Of a stretch of DNA of 6,092 nt, positions 1 to 6,080 are shown one piece after another. The stretch comes from Deltaproteobacteria bacterium. Lineage in GTDB: Bacteria > Desulfobacterota > Binatia > Binatales > Binataceae. The position numbers and the translations under genes are program-made. The notes under the pieces are model-generated. The model worked only from the letters and a program-made list of their open reading frames with translations, ran no database searches and was not told the origin of the DNA. The stretch is from assembly GCA_021786815.1 (NCBI GenBank), contig JAJYMR010000276.1:1-6092 (forward strand), written 5' to 3'. Position 1 is the stretch's first letter, and every line of letters starts with the position of its first letter.

Positions 1-169
1 AGGTTAGGCGCACGGGTTATGCCGGTTTCTGCCAGCGGAAGGCTTCGATAACAATAAGGGGCTTGCCGGAACTGCTCAGTTGGGCTAAAGGCTAGTGCGT
101 TGCTTCGTAAGTCCCAGGGGATAACGCACGCCGGCTCATCACAGCCAAAATCACTTTCCGCGCTTGTAA
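1..169. other. Leader upstream of leuB, no gene recognised
   Basis: No protein family is recognisable here. One forward frame is open from the left edge to a TAG at 93-95 and another to a TAA at 49-51, so either could be the last codons of an upstream gene, but neither translation looks familiar. A 5-bp inverted repeat, AACTG-CT-CAGTT, lies at 70-81. No convincing sigma-70 promoter was found: TTGCCG (63-68) with TAAAGG (86-91) has a 17-bp spacer but a poor -10. No leucine-rich attenuator peptide with a plausible start is visible. Confidence 0.4.
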
Positions 170-1285
170 ATGGCCTACAAGGTTTTAGTTCTGAGAGGTG
201 ACGGGATCGGGCCCGAAGTCGCCGGAGAGGCGCTTCAGGTGGTCAGGATGGTCGCGCGCCGTTCGGCGGTGGACGTCGAGTTCAAAGAGGGCGTCGCCGG
301 AGGGCATGCGATCGATCAGTTTGGAACGCCGCTTCCAGACGACGTTCTCAAACTAGCGCAGGAGTCGGACGCGATTCTGCTCGGCGCCGTGGGAGGTCCC
401 AAGTGGGACAATCCCAACGCCGACAAGCGTCCCGAGCAGGCACTGCTCGGCCTGCGCAAGGCGCTCGGGCTGTTTGCCAACGTCCGCCCGGTAAAGACGC
501 TGCGCGAACTCATTCCCGCCTCGCCGCTAAAGCCCGACCTCCTTAACGGCGTGGACCTGGTCGTGGTGCGCGAGCTGACCGGAGGCCTCTACTACGGAAA
601 GCCGAGTGAAAAACGCCAGGGCAAGGACGGACGCGAAGCCGTGGACACCTGCTTTTACAGCGAACAGGAGATAACCAGGGTCCTGCGTTTCGCCTTCGAG
701 CTTGCGCGCAACCGCCGAAGAAAGCTCACTTCGGTGGACAAGGCCAACGTGCTTTCCACCTCGCGGCTGTGGCGTGAGATCGCCTCGGAACTGGCGAAGG
801 AATACAAGGACGTGACGCTCGATCATCAGCTCGTCGATTCGATGGCGATGCATCTGGTGCGCCGACCGCGCGATTTCGACGTGATCGTCACCGAGAACAT
901 GTTCGGCGACATCCTGACCGACGAAGCCTCGGTGCTGGCGGGCTCGATGGGGATGCTGCCGTCGGCGTCGCTCGGCGAGGACATCAACAGCGCGGGATTC
1001 CGGGTCGGACTGTACGAACCGATCCACGGCAGCGCGCCGGACATCGCCGGACGCGACGAGGCGAATCCGCTGGCCGCGATCCTGTCGGGCGCGATGCTGC
1101 TCGAACATTCGCTCGGGATGCGCGCCGAGGCCGAACTGATAGAGCGCGCGGTCGAATCCGTAATCCATGAGGGTTATCGCACCCGCGATCTTGGAGCCGC
1201 GCCGCAGGGAAAGCTGCTCGGATGCAAGGCGATGGGGCGGTTGGTGCGCGAGCGAATTGAAGCGCTCGAACCGGAAGCCGGGTAA
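170..1285 (+). CDS. leuB: 3-isopropylmalate dehydrogenase LeuB
   Basis: This cytoplasmic enzyme oxidatively decarboxylates 3-isopropylmalate with NAD+ to 2-oxoisocaproate, the third step of leucine biosynthesis. The 371-residue protein is full length for the family. It opens with the typical GDGIGPEV (residues 10-17). Visible active-site features are the substrate arginines R96, R106 and R134, the YYG motif (Y141), K191 in SVDKANVL, and the metal-binding aspartates D223, D247 and D251 in the VDSMAMHLV and NMFGDILTDEAS segments. EPIHGSAPDIAG (283-294) with D290 is the NAD-binding loop; an Asp there indicates NAD rather than NADP. The ATG at 170 is supported by the family N-terminus, although no Shine-Dalgarno precedes it (the upstream bases are gcgcttgtaa). 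The stop is 4 bp before the next start, so it is probably the first visible gene of a leuB-usg-truA operon. No defects are seen. Only the less specific isocitrate/tartrate dehydrogenase relatives are alternatives, and the length and motifs favour LeuB. Confidence 0.96.
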   Translation: MAYKVLVLRGDGIGPEVAGEALQVVRMVARRSAVDVEFKEGVAGGHAIDQFGTPLPDDVLKLAQESDAILLGAVGGPKWDNPNADKRPEQALLGLRKALGLFANVRPVKTLRELIPASPLKPDLLNGVDLVVVRELTGGLYYGKPSEKRQGKDGREAVDTCFYSEQEITRVLRFAFELARNRRRKLTSVDKANVLSTSRLWREIASELAKEYKDVTLDHQLVDSMAMHLVRRPRDFDVIVTENMFGDILTDEASVLAGSMGMLPSASLGEDINSAGFRVGLYEPIHGSAPDIAGRDEANPLAAILSGAMLLEHSLGMRAEAELIERAVESVIHEGYRTRDLGAAPQGKLLGCKAMGRLVRERIEALEPEAG

Positions 1286-1289
1286 TCCG

Positions 1290-2264
1290 ATGGCGACCGA
1301 ACGCGAACCAAGGGTGGCGGTGGTTGGGGCCACGGGCGCGGTCGGAAGTCAGCTCGTCGAGCTTCTCGAAACAAGAGCATTTCCGAAGGGAAAACTGGCG
1401 CTGTTCGCCTCGGCCGAAGGCGCGTCGCAAACGGTCGGCGTCGAAGGCTTGGAAGAGGAACTGGAAGTCGAGGAACTCGGCGCGCCGGACGAGCTGCGCG
1501 GGTTCCACCTTGCCTTTCTGGCCGTTCCGGAGCCGGTTGCGCGCGAGATCGTGCAGGCAAGGCCGGGACCTGTGCTGGTCGATTTGAGCGCGGCACTTCG
1601 CCTTCCCGCGGCGGAGGTTCCGATGGTTTCGCCGGCGCTCACGCCGCGCGAGCGTCTTCAGGAGATGCGCGGCAGGATGGTTTTCGCGCTGCCGCATCCG
1701 GCGGCTCACGCACTCGCCACGATACTGCGCTCGCTGGGCGCTGAATCGGGCTTCGTCGGTGCCGCCCTGATGACCGGCGCGAGCGCGAGCGGGCGCGACG
1801 TCGTCACCGCGACGGTCCAACAATCCGCCGACCTTCTGAGCGGAAGCCTCGACCTAGAGCCGGATGAAATTCAGCGCGGGTTCAACGTCTTTGTCACCGG
1901 AAAAGATCGCGAAACCGCCGGCGTGCTCGTTGCGCAAACGCATTTCATGCTGGAGCATCGGCCGGCTATCGCGTTCCAGATGATGACCGTGCCGATTCTT
2001 CACGGCTCGGTCCTGGCAATCCAGCTTCCCGCGCCGCCCGAGAACGCGAACTGGCGCGAGCGCCTTCGCGCGGCACCCGGAATCCTGCTCGTCGAGGACC
2101 AGAAGCCGCTCGGCATTATCGACGCGCTCGGGCAGGAAGCGGTCATGGTCAGGATGGACGAGAGTCCGGGCGCAAGCACGCTTTTCTGCGTGTTCGACAA
2201 TGCGAGGCTTGCCGCGCTGAACGCGCTCTGGATAGCCGAGAACGTTCTTCTCACCGCGCATTGA
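1290..2264 (+). CDS. Asd-family protein, Usg-1-like, catalytic residues lost
   Basis: This 324-residue protein has the fold and length of aspartate-semialdehyde dehydrogenase. It keeps the N-terminal nucleotide-binding loop VVGATGAVGS (11-20) and a C-terminal CVFDNAR...ALNAL...AENVL helix (300-320). The PNCST active-site segment reads ALPHPAAHAL (133-142), with Pro137 where the cysteine nucleophile belongs. The only cysteine in the protein is C300, near the C-terminus. The usual QAVSGAG region reads TGASASGR (162-169), close to the ISASAQGK form that I recall from E. coli Usg-1. The usual RVPV..GH motif reads TVPILHGS (233-240), so the substrate Arg and catalytic His positions are Thr and Ser. 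Asd activity is therefore unlikely; a structural or regulatory role is possible but unknown. The start is ATG 1290, 4 bp after the leuB stop, with no clear Shine-Dalgarno, suggesting translational coupling. truA lies downstream, as it does for usg in E. coli. An annotation pipeline may call it asd. The frame is intact, so it does not look like a pseudogene. Confidence 0.85.
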   Translation: MATEREPRVAVVGATGAVGSQLVELLETRAFPKGKLALFASAEGASQTVGVEGLEEELEVEELGAPDELRGFHLAFLAVPEPVAREIVQARPGPVLVDLSAALRLPAAEVPMVSPALTPRERLQEMRGRMVFALPHPAAHALATILRSLGAESGFVGAALMTGASASGRDVVTATVQQSADLLSGSLDLEPDEIQRGFNVFVTGKDRETAGVLVAQTHFMLEHRPAIAFQMMTVPILHGSVLAIQLPAPPENANWRERLRAAPGILLVEDQKPLGIIDALGQEAVMVRMDESPGASTLFCVFDNARLAALNALWIAENVLLTAH

Positions 2265-2265
2265 A

Positions 2266-2285
2266 CGCCGCCTCTCGCGGCGGCG
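2266..2285 (+). repeat. Intercistronic hairpin before truA
   Basis: CGCCGCC (2266-2272) and GGCGGCG (2279-2285) form a perfect 7-bp all-GC stem with a 6-base loop. It lies in the 32-bp gap between the Usg-like stop and the truA ATG. No T-run follows, so it does not look like a terminator. It could slow ribosomes or stabilise a processed mRNA end, but that is inference. Confidence 0.5.
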
Positions 2286-2296
2286 CGACAAGTTCG

Positions 2297-3028
2297 ATGC
2301 AGGCCAGGCTCACGGTCGAATACGACGGGTCGAACTATTTCGGCTGGCAGATACAGGCCGGCCAGGATTCGATCCAGGCGCGGCTTGAGGACGCGCTTGG
2401 GCGTATCTTTTCCACGCCGGTGCGCGTGCGCGGCTCGGGACGAACCGACGCCGGGGTTCACGCGCTCGGCCAGGTCGCGGCATTCAGCCTGCCTCGCGCG
2501 TTCGAGATGGCCGAACTGCATCGCGCACTCAACGCCCTTCTGCCGCCTGACATCGTTGTGCTCGGCGTCGCGCAGGCGCCCGACGATTTCGATTCGCGCC
2601 GCGACGCACGTTCGCGCGTTTACGAGTACCGCGTGCTTAACCGTGCGATACGCTCGGCGTTCGAATATCGTTACAGTTGGCAGGTGCGCGAACCGCTCGA
2701 ACTCGACGCGATGAACCGCGCGGCGCGGTTGTTTCTCGGCGAGCATGATTTCGCCGCCTTCCGCACGCTCGGCACGGAGGTGAAAAGCACTGTCAGGCGC
2801 GTGCTTGAGAGCGGATGGTCGCGCGCGGGCGAGCGTTTCACCTACCGGGTAGAGGCGTCGAGCTTTCTGCGCCACATGGTGCGCACGATGGTGGCGGCGA
2901 TGGTCGAAGCGGGACGCGGCAAGTGCTCGCCCGAGACGATTTCCGAACTGCTCTTAAGCCGCGAGCGGGCCGCCGCTCCCGCGCCTGCGCCGCCCGGAGG
3001 CTTGTTCCTGATCGAAGTGCGTTACTGA
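2297..3028 (+). CDS. truA: tRNA pseudouridine(38-40) synthase TruA
   Basis: TruA isomerises uridine to pseudouridine at positions 38-40 of the tRNA anticodon arm. The 243-residue protein fits the family length. It begins with VEYDGSNYFGWQ (7-18) and carries the catalytic motif GRTDAGVHA (48-56), with D51 as the nucleophilic aspartate. Further hallmarks are the VYEYRVLN strand (108-115), LGEHDFAAFR (147-156), and the C-terminal SSFLRHMVRTMV helix (188-199) with a GLFLIEVRY end. I chose ATG 2297 because it puts the YDG motif at the usual distance from the N-terminus. An in-frame TTG at 2261, overlapping the preceding stop as TTGA, would add 12 atypical residues. Neither start has a good Shine-Dalgarno. 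It is probably co-transcribed with leuB and the Usg-like gene. The tail contains a short Ala-Pro stretch (225-233) but is otherwise standard. Confidence 0.95.
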   Translation: MQARLTVEYDGSNYFGWQIQAGQDSIQARLEDALGRIFSTPVRVRGSGRTDAGVHALGQVAAFSLPRAFEMAELHRALNALLPPDIVVLGVAQAPDDFDSRRDARSRVYEYRVLNRAIRSAFEYRYSWQVREPLELDAMNRAARLFLGEHDFAAFRTLGTEVKSTVRRVLESGWSRAGERFTYRVEASSFLRHMVRTMVAAMVEAGRGKCSPETISELLLSRERAAAPAPAPPGGLFLIEVRY

Positions 3029-3174
3029 ATCGACGGGAGTCCCGAAAGACTTGCCTCATCGGCTTAAACTTATCCACGCTTCTCCAAGTGCCTGTGGGAC
3101 AGTGGCCAAACGCGGGTGTTGTTGAAAAACTCGCCTGATCCCTAGGAAAAAGCGCAGAAATCGCACGCGCGCCG

Positions 3175-3211
3175 CTTGCAATACGTCTCTGGCTGGTTCA
3201 CGCTCTTGCAA
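3175..3211 (+). repeat. CTTGCAA direct repeat upstream of the HU gene
   Basis: The heptamer CTTGCAA occurs at 3175-3181 and again at 3205-3211. The start-to-start distance of 30 bp is close to three helical turns. It lies just upstream of the HU ribosome-binding site. It could be a paired regulator site or chance. The rest of the 3029-3240 spacer holds a TTATCCACG DnaA-box-like 9-mer (3070-3078), a weak CGGG-AGT-CCCG hairpin after truA (3034-3044) and no recognisable gene. Confidence 0.25.
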
Positions 3212-3231
3212 AGCCCGCGAGCCGGGCCGCA

Positions 3232-3237
3232 AGGAGG
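3232..3237 (+). promoter_or_regulatory. Strong Shine-Dalgarno AGGAGG for the HU gene
   Basis: AGGAGG, within aaggaggagg (3231-3240), abuts two consecutive ATG codons at 3241 and 3244. Spacing is 3 bases to the first and 6 to the second, which favours ATG 3244. It is by far the strongest ribosome-binding site in the window, as expected for an abundant nucleoid protein. Confidence 0.8.
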
Positions 3238-3243
3238 AGGATG

Positions 3244-3525
3244 ATGACGCAGTCGCAGGTAGCAGCCCATCTGGCTGACAAGGTCGGCATCTCGAAGAAG
3301 CAAGCCAAGACCACGCTGGAGGAACTTACAAGCCTGGTGGTTCGCGAGCTTAAGCGCGAGGGCTCGCTTCGTCTTGCGGGGCTGGGAATCTTCCGCAAGC
3401 GCAAGACCAAGGCGCGCAAGGGGCGCAATCCGGCCACCGGAGAGGAGATCAAGATTCCGGCCCGCACGCGGTTGCGGTTCACCCCGGCAAAGTCGCTTAA
3501 GGATTCGGTTCTGGGCGCAAAGTAA
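3244..3525 (+). CDS. HU/IHF-family nucleoid DNA-binding protein
   Basis: HU-type proteins bind and bend DNA as dimers and help compact the nucleoid. The 93-residue product is a normal full-length HU: two N-terminal helices (about residues 3-38, including the VGISKKQAKTTLEEL segment), the turn GLGIF (46-50), and the DNA-clasping arm with GRNPATGEEI (60-69), where P63 is the intercalating proline. It ends with the FTPAKSLKDSV helix (79-89). The arm is rich in Lys and Arg. Of the two tandem ATG codons, 3244 has the better Shine-Dalgarno spacing; starting at 3241 adds only one Met. It has its own strong ribosome-binding site and terminator, so it is probably a monocistronic, highly expressed gene. 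HU versus IHF-alpha/beta cannot be settled with certainty, but the sequence reads as HU. No symbol is given because HU paralogues are common. Confidence 0.95.
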   Translation: MTQSQVAAHLADKVGISKKQAKTTLEELTSLVVRELKREGSLRLAGLGIFRKRKTKARKGRNPATGEEIKIPARTRLRFTPAKSLKDSVLGAK

Positions 3526-3546
3526 TCGACGCGTCGTGACTGCGGA

Positions 3547-3575
3547 CCGCGGAAGGGATGAGTTCCTTTCCGCGG
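3547..3575 (+). terminator. Intrinsic terminator after the HU gene
   Basis: The 12-bp stem pairs 3547-3558 with 3564-3575 and has one G-T wobble and a TGAGT loop. TTTGCGTTT follows, a short interrupted T-run, as expected for forward termination 21 bp past the HU stop. It lies 15 bp beyond the end of the convergent rarA gene. On the minus strand the wobble becomes an A-C mismatch and no T-run follows, so it serves the HU gene more clearly than rarA. Confidence 0.85.
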
Positions 3576-3590
3576 TTTGCGTTTGGGGCG

Positions 3591-4967
3591 TTAGGTTTTG
3601 TCGTTTTTGTCCGCGCGTGACCGTTGCCGCGCGGCTGCTCTCTGTTCGCGCACCCGCGCAAGATACTCGCGAATTCTCGCCTCATAACCCCGCTCGGATG
3701 GTTCGTAATAGCGGCTTTCGCGAAGCCGCTCGGGCATATATTCCTGCTCGACGGTCGCGCCCTCGAAGTCGTGCGGATACCGATAGCCTTTCGCGTATCC
3801 GAGCGAGCGCATCAGCGACGTCGGCGCATTGCGCAGATGAAGCGGGACGGGCAGCGCGCCATGCTCTCGCGTTTCCTCCCGCGCCTTCAGCATAGCGCGA
3901 TACGACGCGTTCGACTTGGGCGCGCCCGCCAGATACGTCACGCCCTGCGCGAGCGGAATCACGCCCTCGGGCAATCCGACGAAATCGACCGCCTCCTTGA
4001 CCGCGATCGCGACCTGCAACGCGCGCGGGTCGGCGTTGCCCACGTCCTCAGCCGCGAAGATCACCATCCGGCGCGCGATGAAGAGCGGGTCCTCGCCCGC
4101 TTCGATCATCCGCATCATCCAGTACAGCGCCGCGTCCGGATCGCTGCCGCGCATGCTCTTGATGAACGCGGAGATGACGTTGTAATGCTCCTCGCCCGCG
4201 CGATCGTAGAGAAGCGCCTTGTGCTGCGCCGCCTCGCGCACGTCCTCGGGCGAGATCGCGCTTCGGCCCGCGTTCTGCGCAAGCTCGGCCGCGATCTCGA
4301 GCGTGTTGAGCGCGCGCCGCGCGTCGCCCGCGGCGAATCTCACAATCTCAGAGAGCGCCTCGTCGCTGAGCGCAAGCGCGAGCGCGCCGAGCCCGCGCTC
4401 CGAATCGCCCATCGCGCGCTTTACGAGTACGGCGACGGCGTCTTCCGAAAGGGCGTTCAGGACCAGGACGCGCGCCCGCGAAAGCAGCGGCGCCACGACT
4501 TCGAACGAGGGATTTTCGGTCGTCGCGCCGATGAGGGTGACGAGCCCGCTCTCGACGTGCGGCAGAAAGGCGTCCTGTTGCGCGCGATTCCATCGATGGA
4601 TCTCGTCGATGAACACGACCGTGCGCCGGTTGCTAAGCTCGAGTTCGCGACGCGCATCCTCGACCGCCGCGCGCAAATCGGCGACACCGGCGCTCACCGC
4701 GCTGATCGGAACAAATGCAGCATCGAGTTGCCTTGCGAGCAGAAGCGCAAGGGTCGTCTTTCCCGAACCCGGCGGACCCCAGAGGATTATCGAATGGAGC
4801 CGGCGCGCCGCGACCATCTCGCTCAGAAGCTTGCCCGGACCGAGCAAATGCTCCTGGCCGACGACCTCTTCCAGAGTCGCCGGCCGCATCCTGTCCGCAA
4901 GCGGCCTCGCAGCAGGGGCCTTGGGCGGAAACAGGCTGCCGGAAGTCTGCGGCTTTCGACGCGTCAT
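3591..4967 (-). CDS. rarA: Replication-associated recombination protein A (AAA+ ATPase)
   Basis: RarA (MgsA) is a tetrameric AAA+ ATPase related to clamp loaders and RuvB; it acts at stalled replication forks with single-strand-binding protein. The 458-residue protein is of typical length. In order it has an N-terminal LADRMRPATLEEVVGQEHLLG segment (23-43), Walker A GPPGSGKT (64-71), Walker B VVFIDEIH (117-124), sensor 1 GATTENPSFE (147-156), an arginine-finger region LLSRARV (161-167) and sensor 2 GDARRALN (214-221). The C-terminal oligomerisation part includes HYNVISAFIKSMRGSDPDAA (261-280) and the ARRMVIFAAEDVGNADPRAL stretch (298-317). All key residues are present. The tail (430-458) is basic and rich in Arg and Ala. 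The start CAT at 4965-4967 (ATG on the minus strand) gives a family-like N-terminus; only a weak AGG precedes it. The gene is convergent with HU and divergent from the pantothenate kinase gene, so it is probably transcribed alone. Confidence 0.95.
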   Translation of the reverse strand: MTRRKPQTSGSLFPPKAPAARPLADRMRPATLEEVVGQEHLLGPGKLLSEMVAARRLHSIILWGPPGSGKTTLALLLARQLDAAFVPISAVSAGVADLRAAVEDARRELELSNRRTVVFIDEIHRWNRAQQDAFLPHVESGLVTLIGATTENPSFEVVAPLLSRARVLVLNALSEDAVAVLVKRAMGDSERGLGALALALSDEALSEIVRFAAGDARRALNTLEIAAELAQNAGRSAISPEDVREAAQHKALLYDRAGEEHYNVISAFIKSMRGSDPDAALYWMMRMIEAGEDPLFIARRMVIFAAEDVGNADPRALQVAIAVKEAVDFVGLPEGVIPLAQGVTYLAGAPKSNASYRAMLKAREETREHGALPVPLHLRNAPTSLMRSLGYAKGYRYPHDFEGATVEQEYMPERLRESRYYEPSERGYEARIREYLARVREQRAAARQRSRADKNDKT

Positions 4968-5000
4968 TTTGTGAACCTAGCACATGGCGGCGCGGCGGCA

Positions 5001-5030
5001 AGCTGGGGTGCCGGGCCGGGGGCACAAGCT
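5001..5030. repeat. Dyad in the rarA / pantothenate kinase divergent spacer
   Basis: AGCT (5001-5004) with AGCT (5027-5030), and GTGCC (5008-5012) with GGCAC (5021-5025), form a nested hairpin with a 3x1 internal loop and an 8-base G-rich apex. It lies in the 123-bp region that must hold the promoters for both divergent genes. It may be a protein-binding site or only GC-rich chance pairing. Confidence 0.3.
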
Positions 5031-5039
5031 AATTGCGCG

Positions 5040-5054
5040 ACAGTGCCGGACTGT
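5040..5054. promoter_or_regulatory. Possible operator, ACAGT-N5-ACTGT
   Basis: A perfect 5-bp inverted repeat, ACAGT (5040-5044) and ACTGT (5050-5054), flanks GCCGG. It lies 36 bp before the pantothenate kinase ATG, between a TTGCGC (5033-5038) that could serve as a -35 element and an AT-rich TTTTAGCTTT (5054-5063) in the -10 position. The promoter match is poor, so this is a candidate only. Confidence 0.25.
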
Positions 5055-5090
5055 TTTAGCTTTGGAGCAGTTCAACCTGGCAGGGGCTAC

Positions 5091-5903
5091 ATGATTGTCG
5101 GAATCGATATCGGTGGTTCGACGACCGACGCCGTCATTCTCGAAGACGGCGAATTCCACGTTGTTACGATCGAGGCGAACGACCCGGTGGCCGCGGCGGC
5201 CGGCGCGCTCGGAAAGCTCGTCGAACAGTACGGTATCGATCTCAACCAGGTGGAGCGGGTTGCCGCAACCGGAGCCGGCTCTCGCGCACTGGGCGAACGG
5301 CTGCTCGGCCGCCAGATCGTGAAGGTCAGCGAATTTACCGCGATCGGCGTCGGCGGGACTTCGCTTGCCGGCAAGCAGCGCGCGCTAGTCGTGTCGCTCG
5401 GCACCGGCACCGCAATCGTCTCGGTCAACGGAGAAAAAATTGACCACACCGGCGGGACCGGCGTAGGCGGCGGCACGCTGCTTGGGCTCTCCAAGCACAT
5501 CCTCGGCGTCTCGAGTATCGATACGCTGGAGGCGATGGCGAGCCGGGGCGATCTGAGGCGGGTTGACTTGAAGGTCGGCGATATCGCCGGCGGACCGATT
5601 GGCGATCTGCCTGCCGGAACGACCGCTGCAAACTTCGGCAAGATTCGCGCGGACGCAACGCCGGAGGACAAGGCGCTCGCGATCATCAACATGATCGTCG
5701 AGGTAATCGGCGTTCTGAGCCTCGCCAACGCGCGCGCCTGCGGCCAGGAAGATATCGTGCTTACCGGCAAGATCACCCGGATTTTCCGCTTCATGCAGAA
5801 GATCCGCCGTCTTGAGTTCATGTTCGGCCGCGGCTTTGTCATTCCCGACCACGCCGATTACGCAACCGCGATCGGCGCCGCCCGCACCGCGGCACGGATG
5901 TAA
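5091..5903 (+). CDS. coaW: Type II pantothenate kinase (CoaW family)
   Basis: Type II pantothenate kinases phosphorylate pantothenate with ATP, the first step of coenzyme A synthesis, and are typically feedback-insensitive. The 270-residue protein has the actin-like kinase (ASKHA) layout: phosphate motif GIDIGGSTTDAVI (4-16), a VSEFTAIG segment (79-86) whose E81 aligns with the catalytic base E70 of the Staphylococcus aureus enzyme, adenosine-side motif SLGTGTAIVSV (102-112), GGTGVGGGTLLGLS (121-134), and GTTAANFGK (177-185). Length matches the S. aureus protein (about 267). Where S. aureus has R113 before the GGxGxGGG motif, this protein has H119; this may alter substrate contacts, or the protein may belong to a related subfamily. 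The start at ATG 5091 has a modest AGGGG (5082-5086) four bases upstream. The same frame stays open far upstream across rarA, but that is antisense sequence. It is divergent from rarA and probably monocistronic. Confidence 0.88.
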   Translation: MIVGIDIGGSTTDAVILEDGEFHVVTIEANDPVAAAAGALGKLVEQYGIDLNQVERVAATGAGSRALGERLLGRQIVKVSEFTAIGVGGTSLAGKQRALVVSLGTGTAIVSVNGEKIDHTGGTGVGGGTLLGLSKHILGVSSIDTLEAMASRGDLRRVDLKVGDIAGGPIGDLPAGTTAANFGKIRADATPEDKALAIINMIVEVIGVLSLANARACGQEDIVLTGKITRIFRFMQKIRRLEFMFGRGFVIPDHADYATAIGAARTAARM

Positions 5904-5911
5904 GCCGCTCT

Positions 5912-5951
5912 CCGGCTCGCGCAGGCCGGACGCTGCCTTGAAGCGAGCCGG
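5912..5951 (+). terminator. GC-rich inverted repeat after the pantothenate kinase gene
   Basis: CCGGCTCGC (5912-5920) and GCGAGCCGG (5943-5951) form a perfect 9-bp stem starting 8 bases after the stop codon. Inside the loop, GCAG (5921-5924) and CTGC (5933-5936) can extend it by 4 bp, with a 6-base bulge on the 3' side. No T-run follows, so it is at best a U-tract-less terminator or an mRNA-end stabiliser. Confidence 0.45.
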
Positions 5952-5982
5952 CGCAATCCTGCTTCGTCGCCCTCGGTTGCGG

Positions 5983-6012
5983 TTCCAACTTTTCCGCCGT
6001 TGGAGTTAGAAT
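5983..6012 (+). promoter_or_regulatory. Possible sigma-70-type promoter for the gene at 6081
   Basis: TAGAAT (6007-6012) matches five of six bases of the TATAAT -10 consensus. The best -35 at fitting distance, TTCCAA (5983-5988, 18-bp spacer), is weak. An inverted repeat TCCAAC (5984-5989) / GTTGGA (5999-6004) sits across the spacer and might be an operator. It would give a leader of about 60 bases before the start at 6081. Confidence 0.35.
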
Positions 6013-6080
6013 GCGCCGACCGCTGGCCGCGCCGCGCACGCGCCTGGCGCCGAAAGCATCCGTTTTCCAAGGAAGGCACG

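Noticed and set aside
19..51. A 10-codon frame upstream of leuB as a leucine-attenuator peptide
   Set aside because: It contains only one leucine codon and has no Shine-Dalgarno or attenuator-type stem pair after it.
1167..1289. An upstream start that would extend the Usg-like protein by 41 residues into leuB
   Set aside because: The extension is out-of-frame leuB sequence. ATG 1290 gives the normal Asd N-terminus a few residues before the GATGAVG loop.
527..2875. Several long minus-strand frames opposite leuB, the Usg-like gene and truA
   Set aside because: Their translations are low-complexity Arg/Ala/Pro-rich, match no known family and overlap well-supported forward genes.
3109..3136. 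A stretch resembling an insertion-sequence end (tgttgttgaaaaactcgcc)
   Set aside because: No matching inverted copy, target duplication or transposase remnant was found in the window, so the resemblance cannot be supported.
3624..5903. A forward reading frame of about 759 codons running antisense through rarA and into the pantothenate kinase
   Set aside because: The upstream part is the Arg-rich antisense shadow of rarA in high-GC DNA. Family homology of the real protein begins exactly at ATG 5091, so this is not a fusion.
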